Assembly (NCBI GenBank): GCA_028724905.1
Contig: JAQYTG010000018.1
Location: 186,001-250,000, forward strand
Direction: 5' to 3'
Source of the DNA: Actinomycetaceae bacterium
GTDB taxonomy: Bacteria; Actinomycetota; Actinomycetes; Actinomycetales; Actinomycetaceae
DNA: 64,000 bases
Shown here: piece by piece, positions 44,946 through 54,614 of the stretch
Position numbering within the stretch: the stretch's first letter is position 1
Layout: each line of letters starts with the position of its first letter
The notes under the pieces: generated by a model
Seen by the model: only the letters and a program-made list of their open reading frames with translations
Database searches by the model: none
What the model was told of the DNA's origin: nothing
Position numbers and translations under genes: made by a program

Positions 44946-46022
44946 TTACGCTGCGCCTTCTCCAGTTCGCCCAGCCCGCTTAGATCCGATGAGCGAGGCA
45001 ATGACCGTGAGCATGATCGCTGCCACAATAAAACCTACCGAGACAACAATCGTAGGCTCTGGAATCATATGCAATAGCCCGTAGCCGTGGAAGGCGTGTA
45101 GCAGCAGCTTGACGGCAATAAACCCAAGAATCGCCGCCAGCCCAAAATGTAGATAGATAAGACGCTCAAGCAACCCATCTACCAGGAAGAACAGTTGGCG
45201 CAGCCCTAAGAGTGCAAAAGCGTTGGAGCTAAACACTAAGAATGGTTCGCGGGTGAGCCCGAAAATTGCTGGAATAGAGTCTAAGGCAAACATCAAATCA
45301 ATGGTGCCGATGGAGACGATACATACAGCGAGCGGTGTGAGCCAGAGCTTATGATCGCGCTTGAGAACCAAACGATCCCCCACGAAGTCGCGCGTCACCG
45401 GAAAAATTCTATTCACAAAACGGGTGACGGCGTTGGGTCGGTATTCTTCTTCAGCTTCACCCACTGCATCGTCACCGGCGCGTGTTTCTCGAACGGCATC
45501 AAGTACCTGTTTAACGGCTGTGTAGAGCATCCACAGACCGAAAATGAAAAACACCCATACAAAGCGCTGTACCAGCGCGGCGCCCACCATAATGAAAATA
45601 AAGCGCAGCACCAGCGCGATCACGATCCCGTACATCAGTACTTTTTGCTGATAGATCCGAGGAATTTTGAAGGCGGCAATCACCATGATAAACACGAAAA
45701 TGTTGTCGAGTGAGAGCGAATACTCCGTGATATAACCAGCCAAAAACTCGGTGGCAAACGTGGCTCCGTGGCGAATGAACGTAAGCGCAGCGAAAACCAG
45801 TGCAAGGCTCATATAGATGGCCGTCCAGGTTGCAGCCTCGCGGATGCTTGGTTCGTGTGCTTTGCGTACGTGGCCAAGCAGATCAAAGAGAATGAGCCCC
45901 ACCACGACCACGGCCAACACGATCCATTCCCACAGATCTACGTGCATCGTGCCCGCACTCGCCGGAACACCAGCTGCCGTCATAACAGAATGAGCTGAGT
46001 GCAGCACACCACCATGTATCAT
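44946..46022 (-). CDS. TerC/Alx-family membrane protein, probable Mn2+ exporter
   Basis: About 358 residues with some nine membrane helices. The two family repeats with acidic residues in membranes are clear: TEYSLSLDNIFVFIMV and IGTIDLMFALDSIPAIFGLT, which in Alx/TerC proteins are thought to carry metal ions. ATG 46022 follows GGGAGG at 5 bases. The leader contains a yybP-ykoY-type riboswitch, an Mn2+ sensor, which supports export of manganese rather than tellurite resistance as such. A cytosolic loop at about 185-225 is rich in acidic residues. Confidence 0.92.
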   Translation of the reverse strand: MIHGGVLHSAHSVMTAAGVPASAGTMHVDLWEWIVLAVVVVGLILFDLLGHVRKAHEPSIREAATWTAIYMSLALVFAALTFIRHGATFATEFLAGYITEYSLSLDNIFVFIMVIAAFKIPRIYQQKVLMYGIVIALVLRFIFIMVGAALVQRFVWVFFIFGLWMLYTAVKQVLDAVRETRAGDDAVGEAEEEYRPNAVTRFVNRIFPVTRDFVGDRLVLKRDHKLWLTPLAVCIVSIGTIDLMFALDSIPAIFGLTREPFLVFSSNAFALLGLRQLFFLVDGLLERLIYLHFGLAAILGFIAVKLLLHAFHGYGLLHMIPEPTIVVSVGFIVAAIMLTVIASLIGSKRAGRTGEGAA

Positions 46023-46053
46023 AAAAGCCTCCCGTGCCAAGACTGCTTGATCA

Positions 46054-46168
46054 CCGAAGGTCTCTTTCCGCCTGCGGCGCAGGCCTCGGCCCGAGTACGC
46101 GGCACATTGCACCTGCGTCACTGTGGTGACGAACCGATATTGGGTGGAAATACTCCCCTTCGCCCGCC
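46054..46168 (-). promoter_or_regulatory. yybP-ykoY-type (Mn2+) riboswitch upstream of terC
   Basis: The minus-strand leader contains the hallmark GCGAAGGGGAGTA (46151-46163) and, about 90 bases later, GAGACCTTCGG (46054-46064). CGAAGG (46157-46162) pairs with CCTTCG (46055-46060) as the closing stem, with GGGGAGTA and GAGAC in the internal loops, as known for this riboswitch class. Hairpins lie between them. The 3' stem ends about 30 bases before the terC start and 20 before its ribosome site, so control could be by termination or by translation. Confidence 0.85.
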
Positions 46169-46289
46169 TATCTTAGTCCATGCCGGTATACGGAACGAAC
46201 CTGCGCTAGTGTGCTCTGTGTCATGCCCACAGCTTTTTGTTAATAAAGCAGCCTTATCACCGTTTAAAGCAGTCTCACAGTTGCTGACC

Positions 46290-46320
46290 AGTTGTTTACT
46301 AGTTGTTTACTAGTTTTACT
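46290..46320. repeat. 11-bp tandem repeat downstream of uvrB
   Basis: AGTTGTTTACT at 46290-46300 and again at 46301-46311, then AGTTTTACT at 46312-46320. It lies 26 bases after the uvrB stop and upstream of the terC leader. Confidence 0.88.
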
Positions 46321-46346
46321 AAGGCAACCCCCATGTGCGTGCTGCA

Positions 46347-48479
46347 TTAAGCGTTACGAATAGCCCTGAGCTCACGTTTGACATCTTTGATTTCATCGCG
46401 CAGCCTCGCCGCGAGCTCAAATTGTAGTTGTTCAGCCGCTGTGTGCATCTGGGCAGTTAAGTCGGCAAGGAGCTCATCAATAGCCTGCCCGTCGTAGGCC
46501 TGATGGGAAAAATGCGTATCGCGTAGCGAACCATGCTCTTCGGAGCTGGGAACGCCTGCTCCCCCAACGCGAGCATTTTTAGCTCTAGCTCCGGAATATC
46601 CAGCCCCTTGACGGTATCCGCCCTCCAGTAGCTGCGCAGTGCTGACGTCTTCACGCATGAGCATATCCGTGACGTCAGCGATCTTTTTGCGCAGCGGCTG
46701 CGGATCAATACCGCGCTCATTGTTGTAGGCGATCTGCTTAGCACGGCGCCGGTTTGTCTCATCAATTGCCTCACGCATATTGGGCGTGATCGTGTCAGCA
46801 TACATATGCACTTCGCCCGAGACATTGCGAGCTGCGCGGCCAATCGTCTGAATCAGACTGGTGGTGCTGCGCAAAAATCCTTGCTTGTCGGCATCTAGAA
46901 TCGCCACCAGACTCACCTCTGGCAAATCTAGCCCCTCTCGCAAGAGATTGATCCCCACCAGCACATCGAACTTCCCTTGGCGTAGTTCGCGCAGAAGCTC
47001 CACACGGCGCAAAGTATCGACGTCACTGTGCAGATACTCCACGCGTACGCCACGTTCAGCCATATATTCAGTGAGATCTTCTGCCATCTTTTTCGTGAGC
47101 GTGGTGACGAGCACCCGTTCATTGTGATCTGCACGTTCGCGCACCTGCTCCAACAAATCGTCAATCTGCCCCTCGGTGGGTTTGACGATCACTTTGGGAT
47201 CCACCAAACCTGTCGGACGAATAATCTGCTCGACGACGCCATCAGATTTATCCAATTCATAGCGCCCAGGAGTGGCTGAAAGATAGACCGTTTGGCCGAT
47301 ACGTTCGAGAAATTCATCCCACTTGAGTGGGCGGTTGTCGAGGGCACTCGGCAGCCGAAATCCATAATCCACCAGTGTGCGCTTGCGGCTCATATCCCCC
47401 TCGTACATCGCGCCAATTTGCGGCACAGTGACGTGCGATTCATCAATCACCAGCAAAAAATCGTCGGGGAAGTAGTCGAGTAGCGTATTCGGCGGTGTGC
47501 CCTGTGCACGTCCGTCAATATGGCGTGAATAATTTTCGATGCCGGCACACGAACCCACATTGCGCATCATCTCTAAGTCGTAGGTGGTGCGCATTTCCAA
47601 GCGTTGTGCCTCTAGCAGCTTGCCGCGATCTCGGAAGTACGTCAGCCGATCCTGCAGCTCATCTTCAATGCCTGCCATCGCCTGTGCCATTCGTTCCGGT
47701 CCAGCCACGTAGTGGCTAGCGGGAAACACGTGAGCGTGGTCTGTTTGCCTGATGACGTCGCCGGTGAGCGGGTGCAAATAGCTCAGCGCATCAATCTCGT
47801 CACCAAAAAATTCAATCCGAATAGCTAGCTCTTCATACACCGGAATGATATCTACGGTATCTCCACGCACTCGAAATGTTCCGCGCGTGAAAGCCATGTC
47901 GTTGCGGGTGTATTGCATCGACACAAAACGTTTCAGCAGTTCGCCGCGCTCGATGCTCTGCCCCACTTCCAGACGCACCATGCGATCGACGTATTCTTGC
48001 GGGGTGCCCAATCCATAGATACAGCTCACGCTGGCCACCACCACAGTATCGCGCCGAGTGAGCAGCGAATTGGTGGCAGAGTGGCGCAGGCGCTCCACTT
48101 CATCGTTGATCGAACTATCTTTTTCAATATAGGTGTCGGTTTGGGGCACATACGCTTCTGGCTGGTAGTAATCGTAGTAGCTCACGAAATACTCCACAGC
48201 GTTATGGGGCAGCAGCTCACGGAACTCAGCAGCCATCTGAGCAGCGAGCGTTTTGTTGGGCTCCAAAATCAATGTAGGGCGCTGTACTCGTTCTATCAGC
48301 CAGGCGGTGGTCGCTGATTTACCAGTACCGGTGGCTCCGAGTAAGACGACGTCTTTTTCGCCGCCGTTGATACGCTGGGAGAGTTCTTTAATAGCATGAG
48401 GCTGATCGCCACTGGGCTGGTACTGAGAAATCACCTCAAAAGGTGCGTCAGCGCGCACGAGATCAGTGACAGGCCGCAT
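46347..48479 (-). CDS. uvrB: UvrABC excinuclease subunit B
   Basis: UvrB is the helicase-like damage-verifying subunit. About 710 residues: Walker [15 protein letters not shown] near residue 48, the beta-hairpin region with [33 protein letters not shown], the [10 protein letters not shown] motif, helicase motif QTIGRAARN and a C-terminal UVR domain ([19 protein letters not shown]). Between the helicase core and the UVR domain is a Gly/Ala-rich linker of about 50 residues. ATG 48479 has AGGAG at 9 bases; the frame extends to 48518 without support. The conserved order uvrB-coaE-rpsA-polA follows. Confidence 0.97.
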   Translation of the reverse strand: MRPVTDLVRADAPFEVISQYQPSGDQPHAIKELSQRINGGEKDVVLLGATGTGKSATTAWLIERVQRPTLILEPNKTLAAQMAAEFRELLPHNAVEYFVSYYDYYQPEAYVPQTDTYIEKDSSINDEVERLRHSATNSLLTRRDTVVVASVSCIYGLGTPQEYVDRMVRLEVGQSIERGELLKRFVSMQYTRNDMAFTRGTFRVRGDTVDIIPVYEELAIRIEFFGDEIDALSYLHPLTGDVIRQTDHAHVFPASHYVAGPERMAQAMAGIEDELQDRLTYFRDRGKLLEAQRLEMRTTYDLEMMRNVGSCAGIENYSRHIDGRAQGTPPNTLLDYFPDDFLLVIDESHVTVPQIGAMYEGDMSRKRTLVDYGFRLPSALDNRPLKWDEFLERIGQTVYLSATPGRYELDKSDGVVEQIIRPTGLVDPKVIVKPTEGQIDDLLEQVRERADHNERVLVTTLTKKMAEDLTEYMAERGVRVEYLHSDVDTLRRVELLRELRQGKFDVLVGINLLREGLDLPEVSLVAILDADKQGFLRSTTSLIQTIGRAARNVSGEVHMYADTITPNMREAIDETNRRRAKQIAYNNERGIDPQPLRKKIADVTDMLMREDVSTAQLLEGGYRQGAGYSGARAKNARVGGAGVPSSEEHGSLRDTHFSHQAYDGQAIDELLADLTAQMHTAAEQLQFELAARLRDEIKDVKRELRAIRNA

Positions 48480-48773
48480 ATCTCTTGAGCTCCTTGACGT
48501 GTATAAATGTACTCGCAAAGCGCTGCCAGTTCAGCGCCCACGCAACACTATAGCCAGCAGCACACCGACTGCCAAGAGCTCGACTAGTCAGCTATGAATC
48601 ACTCTGGAAAACACTCATCGACATAAACCTATCAACAGCCAATGACTTAAAGGATCTACTCAGGATTCAACATGATACGCTCAGTATTCACTGTAAATGC
48701 GCAAATAAGTCCGATGTAAAGGACAGTACAGAAATAATAATTAGCACTATGATGCCTACTCCCATCGAGCAAC

Positions 48774-49391
48774 TTACTCCCAATCACCGATGCGCTCATC
48801 CCAGAGTTTGTTTACCTTACGTTTCAAATCGGCAAGCGAACCATCGTTGCGAATCACCACATCAGCCATTTTCTTCCGCTCTTCGTCGCTGGGCTGGTTG
48901 GCAATCCTAGCTTGGGCTTCCTCCACCGTCATCCCGCGTGTGGAAGCGAGCCTGTCAATGCGCATTTCCTCAGGAGCTTCTACAACGAGCACCAGATCAC
49001 AGTGGTCTCTGAGTGCCGCACTGGCAGAATTTGGATCAATCAGCGGTAAATCGTGTACGAGCACTCCAGTCGGATTGCTGTTCATCAGTTCCGTGGCTCG
49101 TTTAGCCGCTAATGCCCACACCCTCGGATGCGTGATGTCATTGAGCACGGCGAGCTCTTCTGGGTCGGTAAATACTTCATCAGCTAGTGCCAGCCGGTTG
49201 AGAGTGCCGTCAGCGTTGAGCACGGCAGCGCCCCAATGTTGTTCGATTTCTGCCAGAGCTGGTTCCCCCAGCTGCACCACCTCGCGCGCAAGCTCGTCGT
49301 AGTCAATCACCGAAGCCCCACGCCGAGCCAATATCTGAGCTACAGCACTTTTGCCAGAGCCAATTCCACCGGTGAGCACGATCTGATACAT
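48774..49391 (-). CDS. coaE: Dephospho-CoA kinase
   Basis: CoaE adds the 3'-phosphate in the last step of coenzyme A synthesis. 205 residues with Walker A LTGGIGSGKSAVAQIL at residues 5-20, DYDELAREVVQ, HPRVWALAAKRA and DLPLIDPNSAS. The longer actinobacterial C-terminal domain seen in mycobacteria is absent. ATG 49391 has AGGAGG upstream. The gap to uvrB (48480-48773) has no recognisable gene. Confidence 0.96.
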   Translation of the reverse strand: MYQIVLTGGIGSGKSAVAQILARRGASVIDYDELAREVVQLGEPALAEIEQHWGAAVLNADGTLNRLALADEVFTDPEELAVLNDITHPRVWALAAKRATELMNSNPTGVLVHDLPLIDPNSASAALRDHCDLVLVVEAPEEMRIDRLASTRGMTVEEAQARIANQPSDEERKKMADVVIRNDGSLADLKRKVNKLWDERIGDWE

Positions 49392-49713
49392 CTTGCACCT
49401 CCTGCTAGCTGTTTGATGCCTGATGTACCTAGTCTACCTGCTCAAAGGCAAAATTGTGTGACAAGAAGCACAACATTAAGGACGAGATTGTGCCATGCGT
49501 GCGGCACGAATACCTCACGACATACTCCAGGGCAAAAGTGTGCGAGGCCAAAAGTTTACTTTTTCTACCGCATCCCCAACAGAAAAGCAAAAGTTGTGCC
49601 CAACAAAAGCGGTCAGAACATTAACACTTTTGTTGGGCACAACGTCAATCGGGCGTGAGCGGCGCACTCAGATGCAAGCGTGCACGCCACCCACCCTCAG
49701 TTTTTGCCCACCT
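49392..49713. other. 322-base gene-free stretch between rpsA and coaE
   Basis: It contains the strong rpsA terminator (49593-49643), several copies of CAAAAG and a weaker TTGTG/CACAA inverted repeat near 49455. The coaE promoter must lie here. No gene is seen. Confidence 0.6.
49593..49643 (-). terminator. Rho-independent terminator of rpsA
   Basis: A perfect 17-bp stem (GTTGTGCCCAACAAAAG 49593-49609 with 49627-49643) and a 17-base loop, followed on the minus strand by TTTTGCTTTTCTG. It lies 70 bases after the rpsA stop. This is the only one of the long-loop hairpins with a clear T-rich tail on the expected side. Confidence 0.85.
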
Positions 49714-51192
49714 TTAGTTGTTGGTGAGTTTTTCGCGCAGCGCGGCGAGAGCTTCGTCGGAAGCGAGCGTACCGGAAGCGGTATTCCCTGAGGAATAGTT
49801 GCTCGGCACCTCTTCTTCTGAGCTAGAGCTGGCCACCACGGCTTCCGCCTTTGCAGCTGCGGCATCTTCTTCCAGTGCCTTAGCCACCTGCGTCTTGTGG
49901 GCTTGCCAGCGAGCTTCGGCAGCGGCGTAGTCCGCTTCCCAAGCAGCCTGATTCTCCTCGAATCCTTCCATCCATTCGTTCGTTTCAGGATCGAAGCCCT
50001 CAGGATACTTGTAGTTGCCGTTTTCGTCGTACTCAGCTTTCATGCCATAGAGTGATGGATCGAAATCTTCAGAGTTCGGATCCACACCCTCATTGGCCTG
50101 CTTCAGGGAGAGCGAAATGCGGCGGCGATCAAGATCAATATCAATGACCCTCACGAATGCATCGTCTCCCACGTGCACAACCTGCTCTGGGGAATCAATG
50201 TGGCGCATAGCCAGCTCAGAGATGTGCACCAAGCCCTCGATGCCGTCTTCCACTCGCACAAATGCGCCGAATGGCACGATCTTTGTGACCTTGCCTGGCA
50301 CAACTTGGCCGATAGAGTGCTGACGGGCGAACGCCTGCCACGGATCTTCCTGAGTAGCCTTGAGCGAGAGGCTCACGCGCTCACGATCGAGATCCACGTC
50401 GAGAACCTCCACCGTGACGTGCTGGCCAACCTCAACCACTTCGCTCGGATGGTCAATGTGCTTCCAGGAGAGCTCGGAGACGTGCACCAGGCCGTCCACG
50501 CCGCCCAGATCCACGAATGCACCAAAGTTCACGATGCTGGAGATGACGCCCTCGCGCACCTGGCCTTTCGCCAGCTGGCCAAGGAATGTGGTACGCACTT
50601 CGCTCTGAGTCTGCTCCAGCCATGCACGACGGCTGAGCACCACGTTGTTGCGGTTTTTATCGAGCTCAATGATCTTAGATTCAAGCTCTTTACCGATGTA
50701 GGGCTGCAGATCGCGCACGCGGCGCATCTCCACCAGCGAAGCGGGGAGGAAGCCACGCAGACCGATATCGACGATGAGGCCACCTTTGACGACCTCAATA
50801 ACGGTGCCGGTGACGACGCCGTCTGCTTCCTTGACTTTCTCAATCTCAGCCCATGCACGCTCGTATTGTGCACGCTTCTTGGAGAGCATCAGGCGGCCGT
50901 CTTTATCTTCTTTCTGGGTGACGAGCGCCTCAATATGGTCACCAACTTTAACGACATCTTCAGGATCGACATCGTGCTTGATGGAGAGTTCTTTCGAAGG
51001 GATGACGCCCTCCGTCTTGTAGCCGATATCGAGAAGCACTTCGTCTCGATCGACTTTTACAACAGTGCCTTCTACGATATCTCCATCGTTGAAGTACTTA
51101 ATGGTCTTATCGACAGCTGCGAGAATATCTTCTTCGCTGCCGATGTCGTTCACTGCGACCTCTGGATAGGAGGAGGATTTGATTTCGGACAT
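49714..51192 (-). CDS. rpsA: 30S ribosomal protein S1
   Basis: S1 helps mRNA bind the 30S subunit. 492 residues with four S1 domains at about 37-105, 122-190, 209-277 and 294-363 (for example GDIVEGTVVKVDRDEVLLDI and GQVVPGKVTKIVPFGAFVRV), the number usual in actinobacteria. The C-terminal 90 residues are acidic and include Trp/Ala-rich AAWEADYAAAEARWQAH. ATG 51192 has GGAGT upstream. A strong terminator follows the gene. Confidence 0.97.
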   Translation of the reverse strand: MSEIKSSSYPEVAVNDIGSEEDILAAVDKTIKYFNDGDIVEGTVVKVDRDEVLLDIGYKTEGVIPSKELSIKHDVDPEDVVKVGDHIEALVTQKEDKDGRLMLSKKRAQYERAWAEIEKVKEADGVVTGTVIEVVKGGLIVDIGLRGFLPASLVEMRRVRDLQPYIGKELESKIIELDKNRNNVVLSRRAWLEQTQSEVRTTFLGQLAKGQVREGVISSIVNFGAFVDLGGVDGLVHVSELSWKHIDHPSEVVEVGQHVTVEVLDVDLDRERVSLSLKATQEDPWQAFARQHSIGQVVPGKVTKIVPFGAFVRVEDGIEGLVHISELAMRHIDSPEQVVHVGDDAFVRVIDIDLDRRRISLSLKQANEGVDPNSEDFDPSLYGMKAEYDENGNYKYPEGFDPETNEWMEGFEENQAAWEADYAAAEARWQAHKTQVAKALEEDAAAAKAEAVVASSSSEEEVPSNYSSGNTASGTLASDEALAALREKLTNN

Positions 51193-51558
51193 AGAGTTGG
51201 TGACTCCGTTACGGATATAACTAGTTCTTACAAGGACACGTCTGCAAGCGACCGCTCACCTCATAGACGTATAGTCGCACCATGAGCGTAGAGCTATCCC
51301 TCACACACAAAAACTCAGTCTACGGCGTCCCAGAGCGCAAAAGCAAACGTCCTCTCCCACGACAGTACATTTAAAAGTGCATACGGCAGTATTGAGTGGT
51401 TGAGAAAGATGTGTGACGGCAGTGCGTGAAGATGCAAGGAGCTTCGTGTCGAACCGGCACCAGAACCGGCGTCACCGGAGCATAGGGAAACACACAGAAC
51501 GATGTAGGGCGTGCACCGTCGCAACGCGCTGACTCACTATATTCGAACCAGTGACGTA
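51193..51558. other. 366-base gene-free stretch between polA and rpsA
   Basis: The polA 3' flank and rpsA promoter region. It has a 12-bp tandem duplication (51451-51474) and no convincing reading frame. A clear polA terminator was not recognised. Confidence 0.6.
51451..51474. repeat. 12-bp tandem duplication
   Basis: GAACCGGCACCA (51451-51462) is followed by GAACCGGCGTCA (51463-51474), ten of twelve bases identical. Confidence 0.78.
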
Positions 51559-54477
51559 TCAGTGGGCAGCATCACGCCAAGAACGTCCTATCCCCACTCC
51601 CACAGTGAGCGGCACCGACAGCTCCGGCCAGGCTCCGCCCATCTCGCGTTCCACAATCTCGCGCACTTGTTCTAGCTCACTGGCAAGCACCTCAAGCACC
51701 AGTTCGTCGTGCACTTGTAGGAGCACTCGTGAGCGCACTCCCGCCTGGGCGAGCGCCCGCTCGACGTGCACCATTGCAATTTTGATCACGTCTGCCGCAG
51801 AGCCCTGTATGGGGGCGTTGAGTGCCATGCGTTCGGCCGCTTCACGCACCTGCCGGTTGGTATTGGTGAGCTCGGGAAGATAGCGCCGACGCCCCAGAAT
51901 CGTCTGCGTGTATCCATCTCGCCGAGCCTGATCCACGAGCCCATCGAGGTACGTCTTTACATGGCCAAACCGAGAGAAATACCCGTCCATCAGCGCCTGC
52001 GCCTCCGGCACCGAAATATGCAGCTGGCTGGATAGGCCATAGGCGGAGAGCCCATAGACGAGACCGTAGCTCATAGCCTTAATGCGTGAGCGCTGCGCCG
52101 ATGAGACTTCCTCCTCCGGCACGGAAAACACTCTCGCAGCCACATAGCGGTGCAGATCTGCGCCGGCACGGAACGCTTCAATCAGCTCAGTATCTCCTGA
52201 TAGATGAGCCATCAACCGCATTTCAATCTGCGAGTAGTCCGCCGTCATCAGATAGTCGAACCCCTCACCTGGCACAAACACCCCGCGAATTTGCAGCCCT
52301 TCATCGGTGCGGGCATGGATATTTTGCAGATTCGGATCGGTCGAGCTCAGTCGGCCAGTGGCAGCTACCGCCTGCTGATAGGTGGTGCGGATCCGTCCGT
52401 CTGAATGAATAGACTTTTCCAAGCCCTCCACCGACTGCAGGAGTTTTATTGCGTCGCGGTGTTCGAGCAGCGCAATGAGAAATTGTTGCCCTGCAAGAGC
52501 TTGCGCATCCTCACGCGACGAGATAGCGAGCAGCAGCTGAGAAAGAGCCTCGGCGTTGGTGGTGTATCCAGATTTTATTTTTTTCGTCGGCGGCAAGCCT
52601 AGATCTTCAAACAGCACTTTTTGCAACTGCTTAGGGCTGGCCAGATTCACCGAATCATCGCCAATAGCTTCATGGGCACGGCGAACTGCTTCGCTCACAC
52701 GAGCCTCGAAATCCGTACGCAAGCGCTCTAGAGCTTGCTGATCGACGGCAATTCCTCGGTTTTCCATCTCAAAAAGTACCTGGGTGACGGCCAACTCCAG
52801 CGCGATTAACCGCTCAGAATGCGGCTGGGTACTCAGCTGCGTTGCCAAAGCATCGTGTACATTGAGCACGGCCAAAGCTAAACTGGCCAGATGCTCTGCT
52901 GGAGACTCCATCTGTGCGCTATCCTCAACCATCCCTGTGCTATCCCCAGCCATTCCCGAGACCGCAGCACTTGTGGTATCGAGGGCCAATACGCCTTGCA
53001 CGTCGCGGCTTGGACCGCTTTCGGGAAGCTCCATCTCCGTTCCCAGATAACGCCGAACTAAATCCGCTACGTCGTACTCTCGTTGATCTGGATGCAACAG
53101 ATACGCTTCTAGCTCGGTGTCGGCCACCACTCCTGCTAGCTCGGAACCAATACCTGCCACAGCGTGGTGCAAGGCTTTGACCCCATGCCCTACCTTGTGC
53201 ATCCGCTCATCGGCAAGCCAGCGAGAGAAATCGTCGCTGTGGCCAGACTTTCCAGAGTACGCTGAAGAAACATGGCTCTCCGGAGAAGCATGGCGTTCCG
53301 GAGGTACGTAACCCTCCAGAGGATCATAGTGCGCCAGAAAGACGGAGCCGTCGTCAGCTGCGATAGCAAAAGCCTGTATCGTCCCGCGCCCTGGGCGGGT
53401 ATCGCCCTCAATTGCCAGAGCGTAAGGGCCAGCATGGGCGGCGCAAAACTCGGGCAGTTCGCCGTCACGTCCACTTCCACGCATCACCTGCAGTACCCGT
53501 GCAGGACGGCTCTCCTCCTCAGCGTTCTCGATACGCGGTGCAGCCTCCGATCCTGGGCGCACCGGTAACTCGGCCAGTACACGGGATCTTACGGCGTGAA
53601 AATCCAAGGTGTCAAACAGATCGTGCATCGCCGTCACGTCTACACCCACAGGAACGAATACACCCAGATCATCACCAAGAGGCAGATCGCGTATCAGCTG
53701 ATTGAGTTGCCTATTAAGCTTCACCTGCTCAGCATGATCGCGCAACGACTGCCCTGCTTTTCCCTTGAGCTCCTCGGCGTGAGCCAAAAGGCTCTCCAAG
53801 GTGCCGTACTCTGTGATCCACTTGACGGCAGTTTTAGGCCCCACCCCAGGTACGCCAGGGATATTGTCTGCTTTTTCCCCCACAAGCGCCGCCACATCTT
53901 CATACCGATCTGGGAAAACTCCTGTGCGTTCGTACACCTTTTCCGGCGTCATCTCAATCATTTCCGAGCGCGGCATCGGGTAGAGCACGGTGACGGCATT
54001 ATCCACTAACTGGTAGGAATCCTTGTCTCCCGAGGCCAGGTAGACGCGCATACCTGCAGCTTCCGCTTTCGCCGCTAAGGTGGCAACGATATCGTCTGCC
54101 TCAAAATCTTCGTAGGTGAGCCACGCTATACCAAGCACATCCAGCACCTCTTGGATTAGCCCGATTTGCCCCTTGAATTCTTCCGGCGTGGCAGCTCGCC
54201 CGCCCTTGTAGTCACTGTATATACGGGTGCGAAAAGTGCCACCCGGCAGATCAAACGCCACTGCAATATGCGTTGGCGCATAGTTTTTAATCATACGGAG
54301 CAGAGTGTTGGTAAATCCGTGGACGGCGTTCGTGTACTGCCCTTGAGGCGTGCGGAACGAATCAGCGCGCAACGCGAAGAAAGCGCGAAATGCCATCGAG
54401 TGCCCATCGACGAGCAGCAGCCGCTGCTCATCCGCCTGCCCATCCATCTGCCTAGTGCGATTACTGCTTATATCCAC
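51559..54477 (-). CDS. polA: DNA polymerase I
   Basis: PolA processes Okazaki fragments and fills repair gaps, including UvrABC gaps. 972 residues: an N-terminal 5'-nuclease (LLLVDGHSMAFRAFFAL; DFEADDIVATLA; SGDKDSYQLV; GVPGVGPKTAV), a degenerate proofreading domain, and the polymerase domain (TADYSQIEMRLMAHLSGD; RSRIKAMSYGLVYGLSAYGL; VLLQVHDELVLEV). In the proofreading domain the usual DTET is replaced by a region reading LAIEGDT, so 3'-5' exonuclease is probably lost, as in other actinobacteria. The domain also contains ESPERHASPESH-like and Met/Ser-rich low-complexity inserts. Start is GTG 54477 or ATG 54447; both have only weak ribosome sites. Confidence 0.97.
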   Translation of the reverse strand: MDISSNRTRQMDGQADEQRLLLVDGHSMAFRAFFALRADSFRTPQGQYTNAVHGFTNTLLRMIKNYAPTHIAVAFDLPGGTFRTRIYSDYKGGRAATPEEFKGQIGLIQEVLDVLGIAWLTYEDFEADDIVATLAAKAEAAGMRVYLASGDKDSYQLVDNAVTVLYPMPRSEMIEMTPEKVYERTGVFPDRYEDVAALVGEKADNIPGVPGVGPKTAVKWITEYGTLESLLAHAEELKGKAGQSLRDHAEQVKLNRQLNQLIRDLPLGDDLGVFVPVGVDVTAMHDLFDTLDFHAVRSRVLAELPVRPGSEAAPRIENAEEESRPARVLQVMRGSGRDGELPEFCAAHAGPYALAIEGDTRPGRGTIQAFAIAADDGSVFLAHYDPLEGYVPPERHASPESHVSSAYSGKSGHSDDFSRWLADERMHKVGHGVKALHHAVAGIGSELAGVVADTELEAYLLHPDQREYDVADLVRRYLGTEMELPESGPSRDVQGVLALDTTSAAVSGMAGDSTGMVEDSAQMESPAEHLASLALAVLNVHDALATQLSTQPHSERLIALELAVTQVLFEMENRGIAVDQQALERLRTDFEARVSEAVRRAHEAIGDDSVNLASPKQLQKVLFEDLGLPPTKKIKSGYTTNAEALSQLLLAISSREDAQALAGQQFLIALLEHRDAIKLLQSVEGLEKSIHSDGRIRTTYQQAVAATGRLSSTDPNLQNIHARTDEGLQIRGVFVPGEGFDYLMTADYSQIEMRLMAHLSGDTELIEAFRAGADLHRYVAARVFSVPEEEVSSAQRSRIKAMSYGLVYGLSAYGLSSQLHISVPEAQALMDGYFSRFGHVKTYLDGLVDQARRDGYTQTILGRRRYLPELTNTNRQVREAAERMALNAPIQGSAADVIKIAMVHVERALAQAGVRSRVLLQVHDELVLEVLASELEQVREIVEREMGGAWPELSVPLTVGVGIGRSWRDAAH

Positions 54478-54614
54478 GTTCCTAGCCTAGCAAAGACCCA
54501 CGGCTAGAGCTGCGCGGCAGGGTTCTATTTCGGAGTGCAACGTCTTTTACAATTGTGGGTGTCGATAATACAGTCGAAAAGAAAGTTACACTCCTATATA
54601 GGTGTATGCGATCG

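Noticed and set aside
50173..51285. Long plus-strand reading frame (370 codons) opposite rpsA
   Set aside because: It is fully antisense to the clearly identified ribosomal protein S1 gene, and its protein shows no family features. Long antisense frames are common in this codon-biased DNA.
51315..51524. Small minus-strand frame between rpsA and polA
   Set aside because: 69 codons with no ribosome site, no domain and unlike its neighbours in composition; treated as intergenic.
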